Positions 8,110 to 15,421 of a stretch of 27,902 bases of DNA are shown in pieces (position 1 is the stretch's first letter; every line of letters begins with the position of its first letter). The position numbers and the translations under genes are program-made. Source of the stretch: Cuniculiplasma sp052315315 (GTDB lineage Archaea; Thermoplasmatota; Thermoplasmata; Thermoplasmatales; Thermoplasmataceae); the NCBI GenBank assembly GCA_052315315.1, contig JBLSDE010000022.1, positions 1 through 27,902 of the forward strand, given 5' to 3'. The notes under the pieces were generated by a model. The model searched no databases. It was given only the letters and a program-made list of their open reading frames with translations, and was not told where the DNA came from.

Positions 8110-10033
8110 TGACAGAATTGCTACCGCGAGAAAACTTGGATCTGACAAGGATTTGGTTCTACACGGAGGAGGAAACGCCAGTGTTAAGCTTGTGGAAATA
8201 GATCACGCGGGAAGACAGGTGAAAGTACTCCGTGTAAAGGGCAGTGGTTCCGATATGGCAACCATAGATGAGAAGGGATTTACAGGGGTGAGGATGGACG
8301 ATATTCTTCTGGCTAAGGACATCAAAGCGATGACAGATGGAGAGATGATGGATTATCTGAAGAAGAGTATGATCGACCCATCTGAACCATCGCCATCAGT
8401 GGAGACATTTTTACATGGATTCATACCTTACACATTTGTGGATCACTCGCATTCAGATTTTATCCTCATGCTGACCAATACTTCACTGAGTGATAGTGAA
8501 ATTAAGAAAATACTTGGAAATGTTGTTGTTGTTCCATACATACCTCCTGGCTTTACCCTGGCAAAGGAGATCCTAAAAATAATGAACATTATGACTCCTG
8601 ATGTAGAGGGAATAGTTCTTAGAAAACACGGTCTTTTCACATTCGGTGAAACTGCAAAGGAAAGCTACGACAAGCACATGAGAATAGTAGAGAGAGCTAA
8701 AAAATTCATTAAGGATAAGATCGGAGACATAAAGTTTAATGAGGATTATGAAAATATGAGTGATTTTGAAGAGATAATTCCAGAGATAAGAGGCATTATA
8801 TCGTCACTATACAAGAAGACGATCCTTGTGGATAGATCTGATGAAGTTTTAGGCATAAGCAAATCCAAAGAAGGGGAGAAGTTTGCAAAAAGCGGACCTG
8901 CAACTCCTGATATGCTTATCCGTACAAAGTATGATTATCTCTATCTTTCTGATAGTACAAGATATAAGGAGGAAATTGAAAATTTCAAAAATAAGTATAC
9001 TGAAGAATACAGAGAGTACGTGAAGGAATTTCCAATGCATGATCCTTATCCATCAATTATCCTGATGAGGGGGTTTGGTGCCATATTTGCAGCTCGAACT
9101 TTCAAGGAGTGTAAAATACTAAGAGATCAGTTCATACATTCCATGCGGGTAAATACTGTGGCATCTAGAATTGGGAATCATGAATTTATTACGAGAAAGG
9201 AAGCATATAACATGGAATACTGGCCGCTGGAAGAGGCAAAACTTAAGAAGTTTGTTCCGAGAAAAAATGAAGGCGGGATAGGACTGGTTACGGGCGCAGC
9301 AAATGGAATAGGACTTGAGGCAACAAAGAGACTTGCAGAAACAGGTATGAACGTGATTGCCGCAGATATCGACCCGAGAGTGGTGGAGGTTGCAAAGGAG
9401 ATTGGAAATAATACTAAGACAAGAACAGAAGGTTTTATAGTAGATCTTTCAAAGCCTGAGGAAGTAGAGAAATTAATGGACTTCATAGAGCGATCCTTTG
9501 GAGGTATTGATGTAGTGTTTCAAAACGCCGGAATCTTAAAATCCGAATATCTGGAAGAAATTAAACTTGACACACTTATGAAGCATATTGAAATCAATTC
9601 TGTCGCCCCATTCATAATTTCTCAAAGAGCTTTCAATATAATGCGAAGACAGGGTATAGGTGGTAATTTTGTATTCAATATTACAAAGAACTTGACTCAT
9701 CCAGGTCCTGGGATGACCTCCTATGGTTCAAGCAAAGCATTTTCAGCACAGCTTTCACACTACATAGCCAAGGAAGGTGGGAAATTTGGTATCAGATCGA
9801 ATATAATAAATCCAGACAAGATTTTCAAAAACTCCAAAATCTGGGAAAATGGTGTTTTGGAGGCAAGGGCAAAGGCAAAGGGAATTACGGAAGAGGAATA
9901 TAAAAGAGGAAATTTGCTGAGGAAAGAAGTGCTTCCAGAGCATGTTGCAAATATGCTTTTGGCCATGATAGATGAGGATATTTTTGGCGCGACCACGGAT
10001 GCCATGGTTCCAGTTGATGGCGGAATCCTATAA
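8096..10033 (+). CDS. Bifunctional class II aldolase / short-chain dehydrogenase
   Basis: A 645-residue fusion. Residues 1 to about 240 are a class II (fuculose/rhamnulose-phosphate type) aldolase with GGGNASVK near residue 24, E103, the metal histidines H117 and H119 in VDHSHSD, and a third in LRKHGLFTFG. Residues from about 390 are an SDR with the NAD-binding TGAANGIG motif, NAG, and catalytic Y543/K547 in SYGSSK. The usual catalytic Ser position reads NITK, so Thr may replace it. The arrangement resembles rhamnulose-1-phosphate aldolase/alcohol dehydrogenase fusions, which would cleave a sugar phosphate and act on the aldehyde; the real substrate is unknown. ATG 8096 is preferred over GTG 8087 because AGGTGA (8085-8090) is 5 nt upstream. 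It overlaps leuS by 14 nt and ends tail-to-tail with the next gene. Confidence 0.88.
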   Translation: MAISDDRIATARKLGSDKDLVLHGGGNASVKLVEIDHAGRQVKVLRVKGSGSDMATIDEKGFTGVRMDDILLAKDIKAMTDGEMMDYLKKSMIDPSEPSPSVETFLHGFIPYTFVDHSHSDFILMLTNTSLSDSEIKKILGNVVVVPYIPPGFTLAKEILKIMNIMTPDVEGIVLRKHGLFTFGETAKESYDKHMRIVERAKKFIKDKIGDIKFNEDYENMSDFEEIIPEIRGIISSLYKKTILVDRSDEVLGISKSKEGEKFAKSGPATPDMLIRTKYDYLYLSDSTRYKEEIENFKNKYTEEYREYVKEFPMHDPYPSIILMRGFGAIFAARTFKECKILRDQFIHSMRVNTVASRIGNHEFITRKEAYNMEYWPLEEAKLKKFVPRKNEGGIGLVTGAANGIGLEATKRLAETGMNVIAADIDPRVVEVAKEIGNNTKTRTEGFIVDLSKPEEVEKLMDFIERSFGGIDVVFQNAGILKSEYLEEIKLDTLMKHIEINSVAPFIISQRAFNIMRRQGIGGNFVFNITKNLTHPGPGMTSYGSSKAFSAQLSHYIAKEGGKFGIRSNIINPDKIFKNSKIWENGVLEARAKAKGITEEEYKRGNLLRKEVLPEHVANMLLAMIDEDIFGATTDAMVPVDGGIL

Positions 10034-10993
10034 AAAATGTCTTAGAATTTTTAAGAAATCTGGTTTTATCCCAAAATTTTTTAACTCTTTTAGGGCTTTT
10101 GGGACTGCAAGGAGATTGTCTCTTGTTAAGGTCCTTCCTGATTGAATGTTAAGAACCATCTGTGAAATTTCCTGGAATTTTTTCATCCTGCTTCTTATTT
10201 CATTCTTGTATCTCACTTTTATTTCATTCAGATCATCCTCTTTCGAAATTATCTGGAAAAAAATTTCAGCGTTTTCCAAAGCTGGTACGATGCCTTCCCC
10301 GAGAAGGGGTGATATATACCCAATGCTTTCCCCAACACCGAAGACGATTCCCCTTGTCTCCTGACCCATTAGAGGTTTCATTCTAATTTTTCTTGACAGG
10401 ATCTTCTCACTTTTATATGGTTCAATGTATGATCTCACCTCCATGAGATCAACTCCCCCGGCTCCAATATGATACTTCCCCTTCAGCGGAAAGGACCAGA
10501 AATATCCCCTACCGTTCTTGAAGAAGTCGAAATAAAAACCATCATAGGGTGATTTTTCACATACCTTCTCTATTGCAAACATGGTGAAATCTTCAGATGC
10601 TTTTCCAAGATATGCCCTTGATATGCCAGTGCAGTCGATAATTGGATCTTCTCTGCCACTTATGATTGCACGTTGATACTGTTCACTACCTCTCATCAAC
10701 TCTTCCATTTTCATCTTATTTATTGTGCAGAGACCATTTTGATTAAATTCGGTTTTCTCAAAGTTATTTCCTGATATCCATATTTTACCTGTCTCTGCTT
10801 CACTTATCTCCTCAAGAGATATGGAGGACCTTTTCAGAAAAGGCATTATTGCATTTTTATTGGTTGCAAAACCACAGGGAATATAAAAATCTGGTCTCTT
10901 AGGATCAAAGAGTGTTACCTCAAATCCTGCAGCCTTCATTCTTCCATAAAGATATGAACCTGCAACACCAGCACCACCTATATTCCATCGCAC
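10028..10993 (-). CDS. Geranylgeranyl-reductase-family FAD oxidoreductase (short)
   Basis: A 321-residue flavoprotein. The chain opens directly on the FAD-binding strand and GGAGVAG loop. The family motif YFWSFP followed by KYHIGAGG, seen in archaeal geranylgeranyl reductases, is in the centre, and the second FAD motif GYISPLLGEGIVPALENA follows. Such enzymes saturate the double bonds of isoprenoid lipid chains, but other members act on different alkenes. It is clearly shorter than the roughly 390-450 residues usual for GGR, so it may be a paralogue with another substrate. GTG 10993 is the start: a TATA element (TTATTTAAAAAC on the reverse strand, about 11012-11023) lies about 25 nt away, indicating a leaderless message. 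It overlaps the aldolase fusion by 6 nt at the 3' ends. Confidence 0.8.
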   Translation of the reverse strand: MRWNIGGAGVAGSYLYGRMKAAGFEVTLFDPKRPDFYIPCGFATNKNAIMPFLKRSSISLEEISEAETGKIWISGNNFEKTEFNQNGLCTINKMKMEELMRGSEQYQRAIISGREDPIIDCTGISRAYLGKASEDFTMFAIEKVCEKSPYDGFYFDFFKNGRGYFWSFPLKGKYHIGAGGVDLMEVRSYIEPYKSEKILSRKIRMKPLMGQETRGIVFGVGESIGYISPLLGEGIVPALENAEIFFQIISKEDDLNEIKVRYKNEIRSRMKKFQEISQMVLNIQSGRTLTRDNLLAVPKALKELKNFGIKPDFLKILRHFL

Positions 10994-11092
10994 CAGGGTT
11001 CATTGGATTTGTTTTTAAATAATTTGCTGAACAGGCAATAATATAATGGAAAGAATGAGAAAAATCAAATATAAATAATGGCTCTTAGAATT

Positions 11093-11866
11093 ATGAGAAG
11101 GTTGCTGATTGCATTTTCCTACGATGGTACGAAATTCACTGGATTCCAGAGGGGAAATGGCCTCAACAGTGTTGAAAGCGAGATTTTGCAATGTGTCATA
11201 AAATTTGATTTGGGTATTAATATGAGAAGCGCCTCCCGGACAGACAGAAACGTGTCAGCACTCAGGAATTTCATGACAATTGATACGGATAGAAGACCTG
11301 AGGATGTTCTTGGGATATTGAATTCGAGTATTAATGATGCCCACTTTCATTCTTATTCCTTTGTAGATGATAATTTCAACGTCAGGCATTCAGTCAGCAA
11401 AACTTATGCATACATCCTTCCAACACACTTCAAAATCCCAAATGACATTGAGGATATTTTAAAAAAATTTGTGGGAACCCATGATTTCAAAAATTTCTCA
11501 AAACCTGAGGGAAAAGTAACTGTTCGAACAATAGAAAGAATATGGATCAGTGAGATTTCAAGTTTTCCTGCCATATTCTTCAAATCGAAAGGATTTTTAT
11601 GGAATCAAATAAGATTCATCATGGGATATATTTTAAATGATACAGATTACAGCAAGGATCCCTTCGAAAATGCAAAAAGAATTTTAGCACCCCCACAAAA
11701 TTTAATACTTATTGATATCACTTATGAAAATGTTGCTCTACAAAGTTTTAGAAATGGCTCAATTGCAAGAAGAATAGATAGAAAAAGTGAGATGGCAAGA
11801 AATTCTTATATTTTCTACAATGAGCTGAACAATTTGATAAGAATTTCAAATTCGAATTGTTTATAA
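11093..11866 (+). CDS. truA: tRNA pseudouridine synthase A
   Basis: A 257-residue TruA/Pus3-type enzyme that makes pseudouridine at positions 38-40 of the tRNA anticodon stem. The N-terminus (LLIAFSYDGTKFTGFQ) is the classic TruA start and the catalytic aspartate is D51 in SASRTDRNVSAL. KTYAYILP and FLWNQIRFIMG correspond to later conserved blocks. An in-frame ATG 15 nt upstream exists, but the TATA element AAATATAAATA (about 11066-11076) lies too close to it and about 23 nt before ATG 11093, so 11093 with a leaderless transcript is preferred. It is divergent from the GGR-like gene, with both promoters in under 100 nt. Its stop codon overlaps the TATA element of the next gene. Confidence 0.93.
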   Translation: MRRLLIAFSYDGTKFTGFQRGNGLNSVESEILQCVIKFDLGINMRSASRTDRNVSALRNFMTIDTDRRPEDVLGILNSSINDAHFHSYSFVDDNFNVRHSVSKTYAYILPTHFKIPNDIEDILKKFVGTHDFKNFSKPEGKVTVRTIERIWISEISSFPAIFFKSKGFLWNQIRFIMGYILNDTDYSKDPFENAKRILAPPQNLILIDITYENVALQSFRNGSIARRIDRKSEMARNSYIFYNELNNLIRISNSNCL

Positions 11867-11888
11867 TGGCTGTTTTCCATACGAGGTT

Positions 11889-12605
11889 ATGAGTATATTT
11901 GAAGATTATTTTCAGGATAAGTTGATTTTAATAGCGGGTGTTGGGATAGGTCAAGGTCTTTCCACTGCTAAATTGCTGTCAAAATTTGGGTCAAAAATCA
12001 TCGCAATATCCCGCCATGGCTTGCCGGAAGAGATAGGATCGAAACTTGAAAATGTCCAATTTATAAATGCTGATGCTTCAAACGAAAGAAGTATAATTGA
12101 GATCAAAGAGAAATTAGAAGGTTCTAAGACAATTTTGGACGGAATAGTAAATAATGCTGGTATATGGGAACCGTACAATGGAAAAAATGCAGAACCTGAA
12201 ACTGTTATGAGATTTTTAAAATCAAACACAATGAGCCAGTATAATGTCATATTTCATATGAAATCCCTTATGAGAAGGGGATCAGCCATAGTTAACATTG
12301 GAGCTTCAAGATCTCTTTTCAATGGAAATAACTCAGGCTATACCATATCCAAATATGCCATAGAGGAAGTGACAAGATCATTCTCAAAAGAACTGAAGAG
12401 TTATGGAATAAGAGTAAATGCAATACTTCCCGGTGCAGTTTCCAAGGAAGACACATTTGCGAAGATTTTTCCTTTTAATTTTAGCGAGAATGCTGGAGCC
12501 CTTGATCCTCTTAGTATTTCCTTTATAACGGCATTTTTACTTTCGCCACTATCCCATGCAATTAACGGTCAATCTATTTCAGCTGATAGGGGCGGAATCG
12601 ACTGA
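11889..12605 (+). CDS. Short-chain dehydrogenase/reductase (SDR)
   Basis: A 238-residue classical SDR with a Rossmann fold. The dinucleotide-binding motif is GVGIGQGL near residue 17, NNAG marks strand 4, the catalytic serine is in VNIGASRS, and the YTISK motif gives the catalytic Tyr and Lys. RVNAILPGAV and the C-terminal NGQSISADRGG are typical of the family and suggest a tetrameric oxidoreductase. The substrate cannot be read from sequence; sugar or alcohol dehydrogenases of this length are common in Thermoplasmatales. A TATA element (GTTTATAAT, about 11858-11866) overlaps the truA stop codon and lies about 26 nt before the ATG, so the gene has its own leaderless transcript although it follows truA closely. 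Confidence 0.9.
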   Translation: MSIFEDYFQDKLILIAGVGIGQGLSTAKLLSKFGSKIIAISRHGLPEEIGSKLENVQFINADASNERSIIEIKEKLEGSKTILDGIVNNAGIWEPYNGKNAEPETVMRFLKSNTMSQYNVIFHMKSLMRRGSAIVNIGASRSLFNGNNSGYTISKYAIEEVTRSFSKELKSYGIRVNAILPGAVSKEDTFAKIFPFNFSENAGALDPLSISFITAFLLSPLSHAINGQSISADRGGID

Positions 12606-12943
12606 TCACCAGATATTTCAGATCAACTCTTTGGTTGTATATATCCCCATGCCTTAGCTATGTTTAAAAGTGGTTTTCATATTGCATATCATTCTATTAT
12701 TCCATAAATCTCTGCCATTTCATTGAACACAACTCAATGTCTGGATTGTCTGATAAACCTATTTCATATTTTGCTTCCAAAATTTCCCCATATTATGATC
12801 CATTCAGGATCAAAACATAGTTATGTAATACCAGCATTTGAAAGATTCCAGGTAAAACCTGAATCAGGATGTGATGTGTATGGTCAATTCGAATTTTGGA
12901 TTCCTGAGAGTATCCCATCTATATGCAAAGGCGATCCTTCCTC
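12606..12943 (-). other. Gene-poor segment with possible decayed reverse-strand gene
   Basis: No convincing intact gene. On the reverse strand, short protein-like stretches occur in different frames, including ELTIHIT near 12880, IGLSDNPDIELCSMKWQRF near 12730, and KPLLNIAKAWGYIQPKS ending near 12621. Stop codons interrupt all of them, as expected for a pseudogene with frameshifts. A 74-codon plus-strand reading frame at 12723-12947 lacks a start signal and looks accidental. The parent family is not recognised. Confidence 0.25.
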
Positions 12944-13111
12944 TTAAGCAATATCTGCTGATCTGTAATAAAAAATAATAATAACTGATGAAATAAGTAT
13001 AATAATTGCAGCAAAATTGCAAATATGAATTTCCTTCCATTCTTGAAGATTAATTTCTTGAAGAACTATAAAATTAAGTTGGTTCTTTACAAAATAATAG
13101 AGGAATTGCAT
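12944..13111 (-). CDS. Possible small single-span membrane protein
   Basis: A 55-codon reading frame from ATG 13111 to TAA. The first 30 residues are mixed (MQFLYYFVKNQLNF, then the charged QEINLQEWKEIH), followed by a hydrophobic stretch NFAAIIILISSVIIIFYY that could span the membrane, and a short polar tail (RSADIA). A TATA-like TTTAAAAC lies about 33 nt upstream on this strand and there is no clear ribosome-binding site. The DNA is very AT-rich, which favours Ile/Phe/Tyr codons by chance, so this may be noise. It is divergent from the aldehyde dehydrogenase gene, with a palindrome between them. Confidence 0.25.
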   Translation of the reverse strand: MQFLYYFVKNQLNFIVLQEINLQEWKEIHICNFAAIIILISSVIIIFYYRSADIA

Positions 13112-13148
13112 TTGGATTGAGACTATTTACCTGAGAAGATGTTTTAAA

Positions 13149-13165
13149 GGGCTCTTTTAAAGCCC
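13149..13165. promoter_or_regulatory. Palindrome just upstream of aldehyde dehydrogenase promoter
   Basis: GGGCT (13149-13153) and AGCCC (13161-13165) form a perfect inverted repeat around CTTTTAA. It ends about 6 nt before the TATA element ATTATATTTA (13171-13180), which in turn lies about 26 nt before ATG 13201. A GC-rich dyad in such AT-rich DNA, directly upstream of the BRE/TATA, fits an activator or repressor site. Confidence 0.4.
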
Positions 13166-13200
13166 AAAAAATTATATTTAGTTATGTGCAATATGAAATT

Positions 13201-14751
13201 ATGCCGTTCGAAAATGAGGTAACATTTGTAAAATTTAGCAAAGCAGGAAAGGAAAACGAGTTTCACGAACAATATGAAAACGCTGTAAAATTGTCGGAGA
13301 AATATTTGAATAAAGAGTATCCAAATATTATTGGTGACGAGGTTAGGGAAAAGGAAAAAGTTAAACTGGTATCCCCAATAAATGGAAAGGAAATAGCAAC
13401 TTTTCAGGCCGGAAGTAAAGAATCGGTGGACAGGGCCATTGAACTTCTAAAGGCAGGACAAAAAGAGTGGTTCAATCTTGGATATGTTCGCAGGGCACAG
13501 ATATTTTTGAAAGCAGCAGATTTAATCGCAAAGGATAAATTTTTAATTTCGGCCCTTCTAGCGCACGAAAACGGAAAGACAAGAATGGAGGCTGTTGCAG
13601 ATGTTGATGAAGGTATTGATTTTCTCAGATATTATGCCCTAAATCTCATTGAGAATCAGGGATTCGTAAGATTTACAGGGAAAGGCTATGACAACGAGGA
13701 AAGTATGAGCTATATGAAGCCCTATGGAATTTTTGCGGTTATAGCCCCATTTAATTTCTATGCAATCACCGTTGGAATGGTTGCAGGGCCACTAGTAACT
13801 GGTAATGCAGTCATATTGAAACCATCAAGTAATATTCCACTCAGTTCTTACCTTTACATAAAAACTCTTTATGAGGCGGGAGTCCCTCGAAATGCACTTG
13901 CGTTTATTTCTGGAAAGGGAAGTGTCATAGGCCCATACATAGTATCCCATAAGGATATTTCAGGAGTCCTTTTCACAGGATCAAGACAGGCAGGAATTGA
14001 CATTTTCAGAAATGCAACCAGGGATAGGCCAAAGGTTGTTATTACAGAAATGGGAGGAAAGGATACGATAATAGTAACGAATAAGGCTTCTCTGGACAAG
14101 GCAGTGAACGGGGTATACAGAGCTGCATTTGGTTACTCTGGTCAAAAGTGCAGCGCATGCTCTATTGCATACGTGGAGGAGGGAATTTATGATAATTTTG
14201 TTAAAAAAATAAAAGATGTTACTGAAAAATTAAAGCTTGATGATCCAAGAATTAAGGATACTTATCTTGGTCCAGTAATAAACCAGGAATCAGTTGAGAA
14301 ATTTAAGGACGCTGTGGAAAGAGCAAAGAAAGATGGAAAGATCATTGCCGGAGGAAAAATTCTTGACAAACCAGGATTTTATGTGGAACCAACTCTTGTG
14401 ACCGACCTTCCTGAGGATTCATACATAATCAAAAATGAGCTGTTTTTACCATTTTTGGCAATAGTTAAGGTTAAGAGCCTTGATGATGCCATCGAGAGAG
14501 TGAACGCCTCCGACTATGGACTTACAGGAGGTATATTCACCGAAGATCCTCAGGAGATTCATAAATACTTTGAGGAAGTAGAGGTTGGTGTTGTATATGC
14601 CAATAGAGAGAGGGGAGGATCCACCGGTGCCATGGTCGGGTCACAGCCATTTGTTGGATGGAAACTTAGCGGTATAAGTGGAAAAGGAACTGGTTCCTTC
14701 TACTATCTACAGCAGTTCCTCAGGGAGCAGTCTCAGACAGTTGCTCACTGA
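13201..14751 (+). CDS. Aldehyde dehydrogenase, P5C-dehydrogenase (RocA/PruA) type
   Basis: A 516-residue NAD(P)-dependent aldehyde dehydrogenase. The start MPFENEV, the YLNKEYPNIIGDEV segment and the overall length match 1-pyrroline-5-carboxylate dehydrogenases, which oxidise glutamate semialdehyde to glutamate in proline and arginine breakdown. The general base is E283 in ITEMGGKD and the catalytic cysteine is C317 in GQKCSACS, the normal 34 residues apart; FTGSRQAG is the cofactor loop. An in-frame GTG at 13186 exists, but ATG 13201 matches the family N-terminus and the TATA spacing (leaderless). No proline dehydrogenase is nearby, so another aldehyde is possible. The 3' end overlaps lipB tail-to-tail by 32 nt. 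Confidence 0.88.
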   Translation: MPFENEVTFVKFSKAGKENEFHEQYENAVKLSEKYLNKEYPNIIGDEVREKEKVKLVSPINGKEIATFQAGSKESVDRAIELLKAGQKEWFNLGYVRRAQIFLKAADLIAKDKFLISALLAHENGKTRMEAVADVDEGIDFLRYYALNLIENQGFVRFTGKGYDNEESMSYMKPYGIFAVIAPFNFYAITVGMVAGPLVTGNAVILKPSSNIPLSSYLYIKTLYEAGVPRNALAFISGKGSVIGPYIVSHKDISGVLFTGSRQAGIDIFRNATRDRPKVVITEMGGKDTIIVTNKASLDKAVNGVYRAAFGYSGQKCSACSIAYVEEGIYDNFVKKIKDVTEKLKLDDPRIKDTYLGPVINQESVEKFKDAVERAKKDGKIIAGGKILDKPGFYVEPTLVTDLPEDSYIIKNELFLPFLAIVKVKSLDDAIERVNASDYGLTGGIFTEDPQEIHKYFEEVEVGVVYANRERGGSTGAMVGSQPFVGWKLSGISGKGTGSFYYLQQFLREQSQTVAH

Positions 14752-15421
14752 GAGATTTTTTTTCATAATTCCATAGTCTAAAATTTCTTATTATTGCCTG
14801 GATGGCTCTTTCCTTTACTTCTGACATGTTATACTTCTTACCTGTTTCCTTTTCTATGGATGTCATTATATCCCAGTTAAGCCCACAAGGATTTATGAAA
14901 GAAAATTTGTCCAAATCTGGCTGTATATTCAGAGCCGTGCCGTGAAGAGTTGAATTCATCCTTATTGCAAATCCTGTGGAGGCAATTTTTTTCGTGCCAA
15001 CCCATATTCCTGTCTCCTTGCCCAGTTTAGATTCAGCTCCGATTATACCCATGCCTTCAAGCAGATCAATTTCTGATTCATGAGCCTTGGAGATGATACC
15101 CAGGATATTGGTTTGGAGATGTTTCATATTAAGTATATAATAAACAACCAACTGCCCGGGGCCGTGATATGTAATTGATCCTCCTCTCTCTATCCTAACT
15201 GGTTCTGGTATTCTACTGTCAATATGTTCAGTGTGTATACCGCAGGTGTAGACGTCCTTATGCTCCAAAACCAATAAGTAACCAACGCATTCCTCTTCAT
15301 TAACCCTCCGGTTCAGTTCTCTCTGTAAATTAAGAATTTGGTGGTAGGGTTCTATTCCACCATTTAAAATATATATTTTCGTATCTTTAAAGTTGCTTCT
15401 CCAGTCTTCGCCTGATATCAT
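14720..15421 (-). CDS. lipB: LipB-type octanoyltransferase (lipoate synthesis)
   Basis: A 233-residue LipB-family acyltransferase, which moves octanoyl groups to lipoyl domains of dehydrogenase complexes or the glycine cleavage H protein. The signature RGGSITYHGPGQLVVYY is at residues 79-95, the catalytic lysine is K145 in GTKKIASTG, and the catalytic cysteine is C179 in INPCGL; HGTALNI is also present. ATG 15421 is chosen because the reading frame upstream lies inside the PEPCK gene and GGAG occurs 8 nt before it on this strand. The gene overlaps the PEPCK 3' end by 35 nt, so translation is probably coupled. The usual donor is octanoyl-ACP, which archaea generally lack, so the acyl source is an open question. 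Confidence 0.88.
   Translation of the reverse strand: MISGEDWRSNFKDTKIYILNGGIEPYHQILNLQRELNRRVNEEECVGYLLVLEHKDVYTCGIHTEHIDSRIPEPVRIERGGSITYHGPGQLVVYYILNMKHLQTNILGIISKAHESEIDLLEGMGIIGAESKLGKETGIWVGTKKIASTGFAIRMNSTLHGTALNIQPDLDKFSFINPCGLNWDIMTSIEKETGKKYNMSEVKERAIQAIIRNFRLWNYEKKSLSEQLSETAP
14756..14763 (+). terminator. T8 terminator of the aldehyde dehydrogenase gene
   Basis: A run of eight T starts 5 nt after the plus-strand stop codon, inside the antisense coding end of lipB. No hairpin is apparent; archaeal polymerase can stop at such tracts. Confidence 0.45.

Noticed and set aside
12723..12947. 74-codon plus-strand ORF in the gap before the aldehyde dehydrogenase
   Set aside because: No ribosome site or TATA spacing, no family resemblance, and the opposite strand carries the more protein-like fragments.
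13042..13064. Direct repeat TTCTTGAAGA (two copies, about 13 nt apart)
   Set aside because: Lies within the possible small membrane ORF and is low-complexity; there is no further copy to support an iteron or operator.
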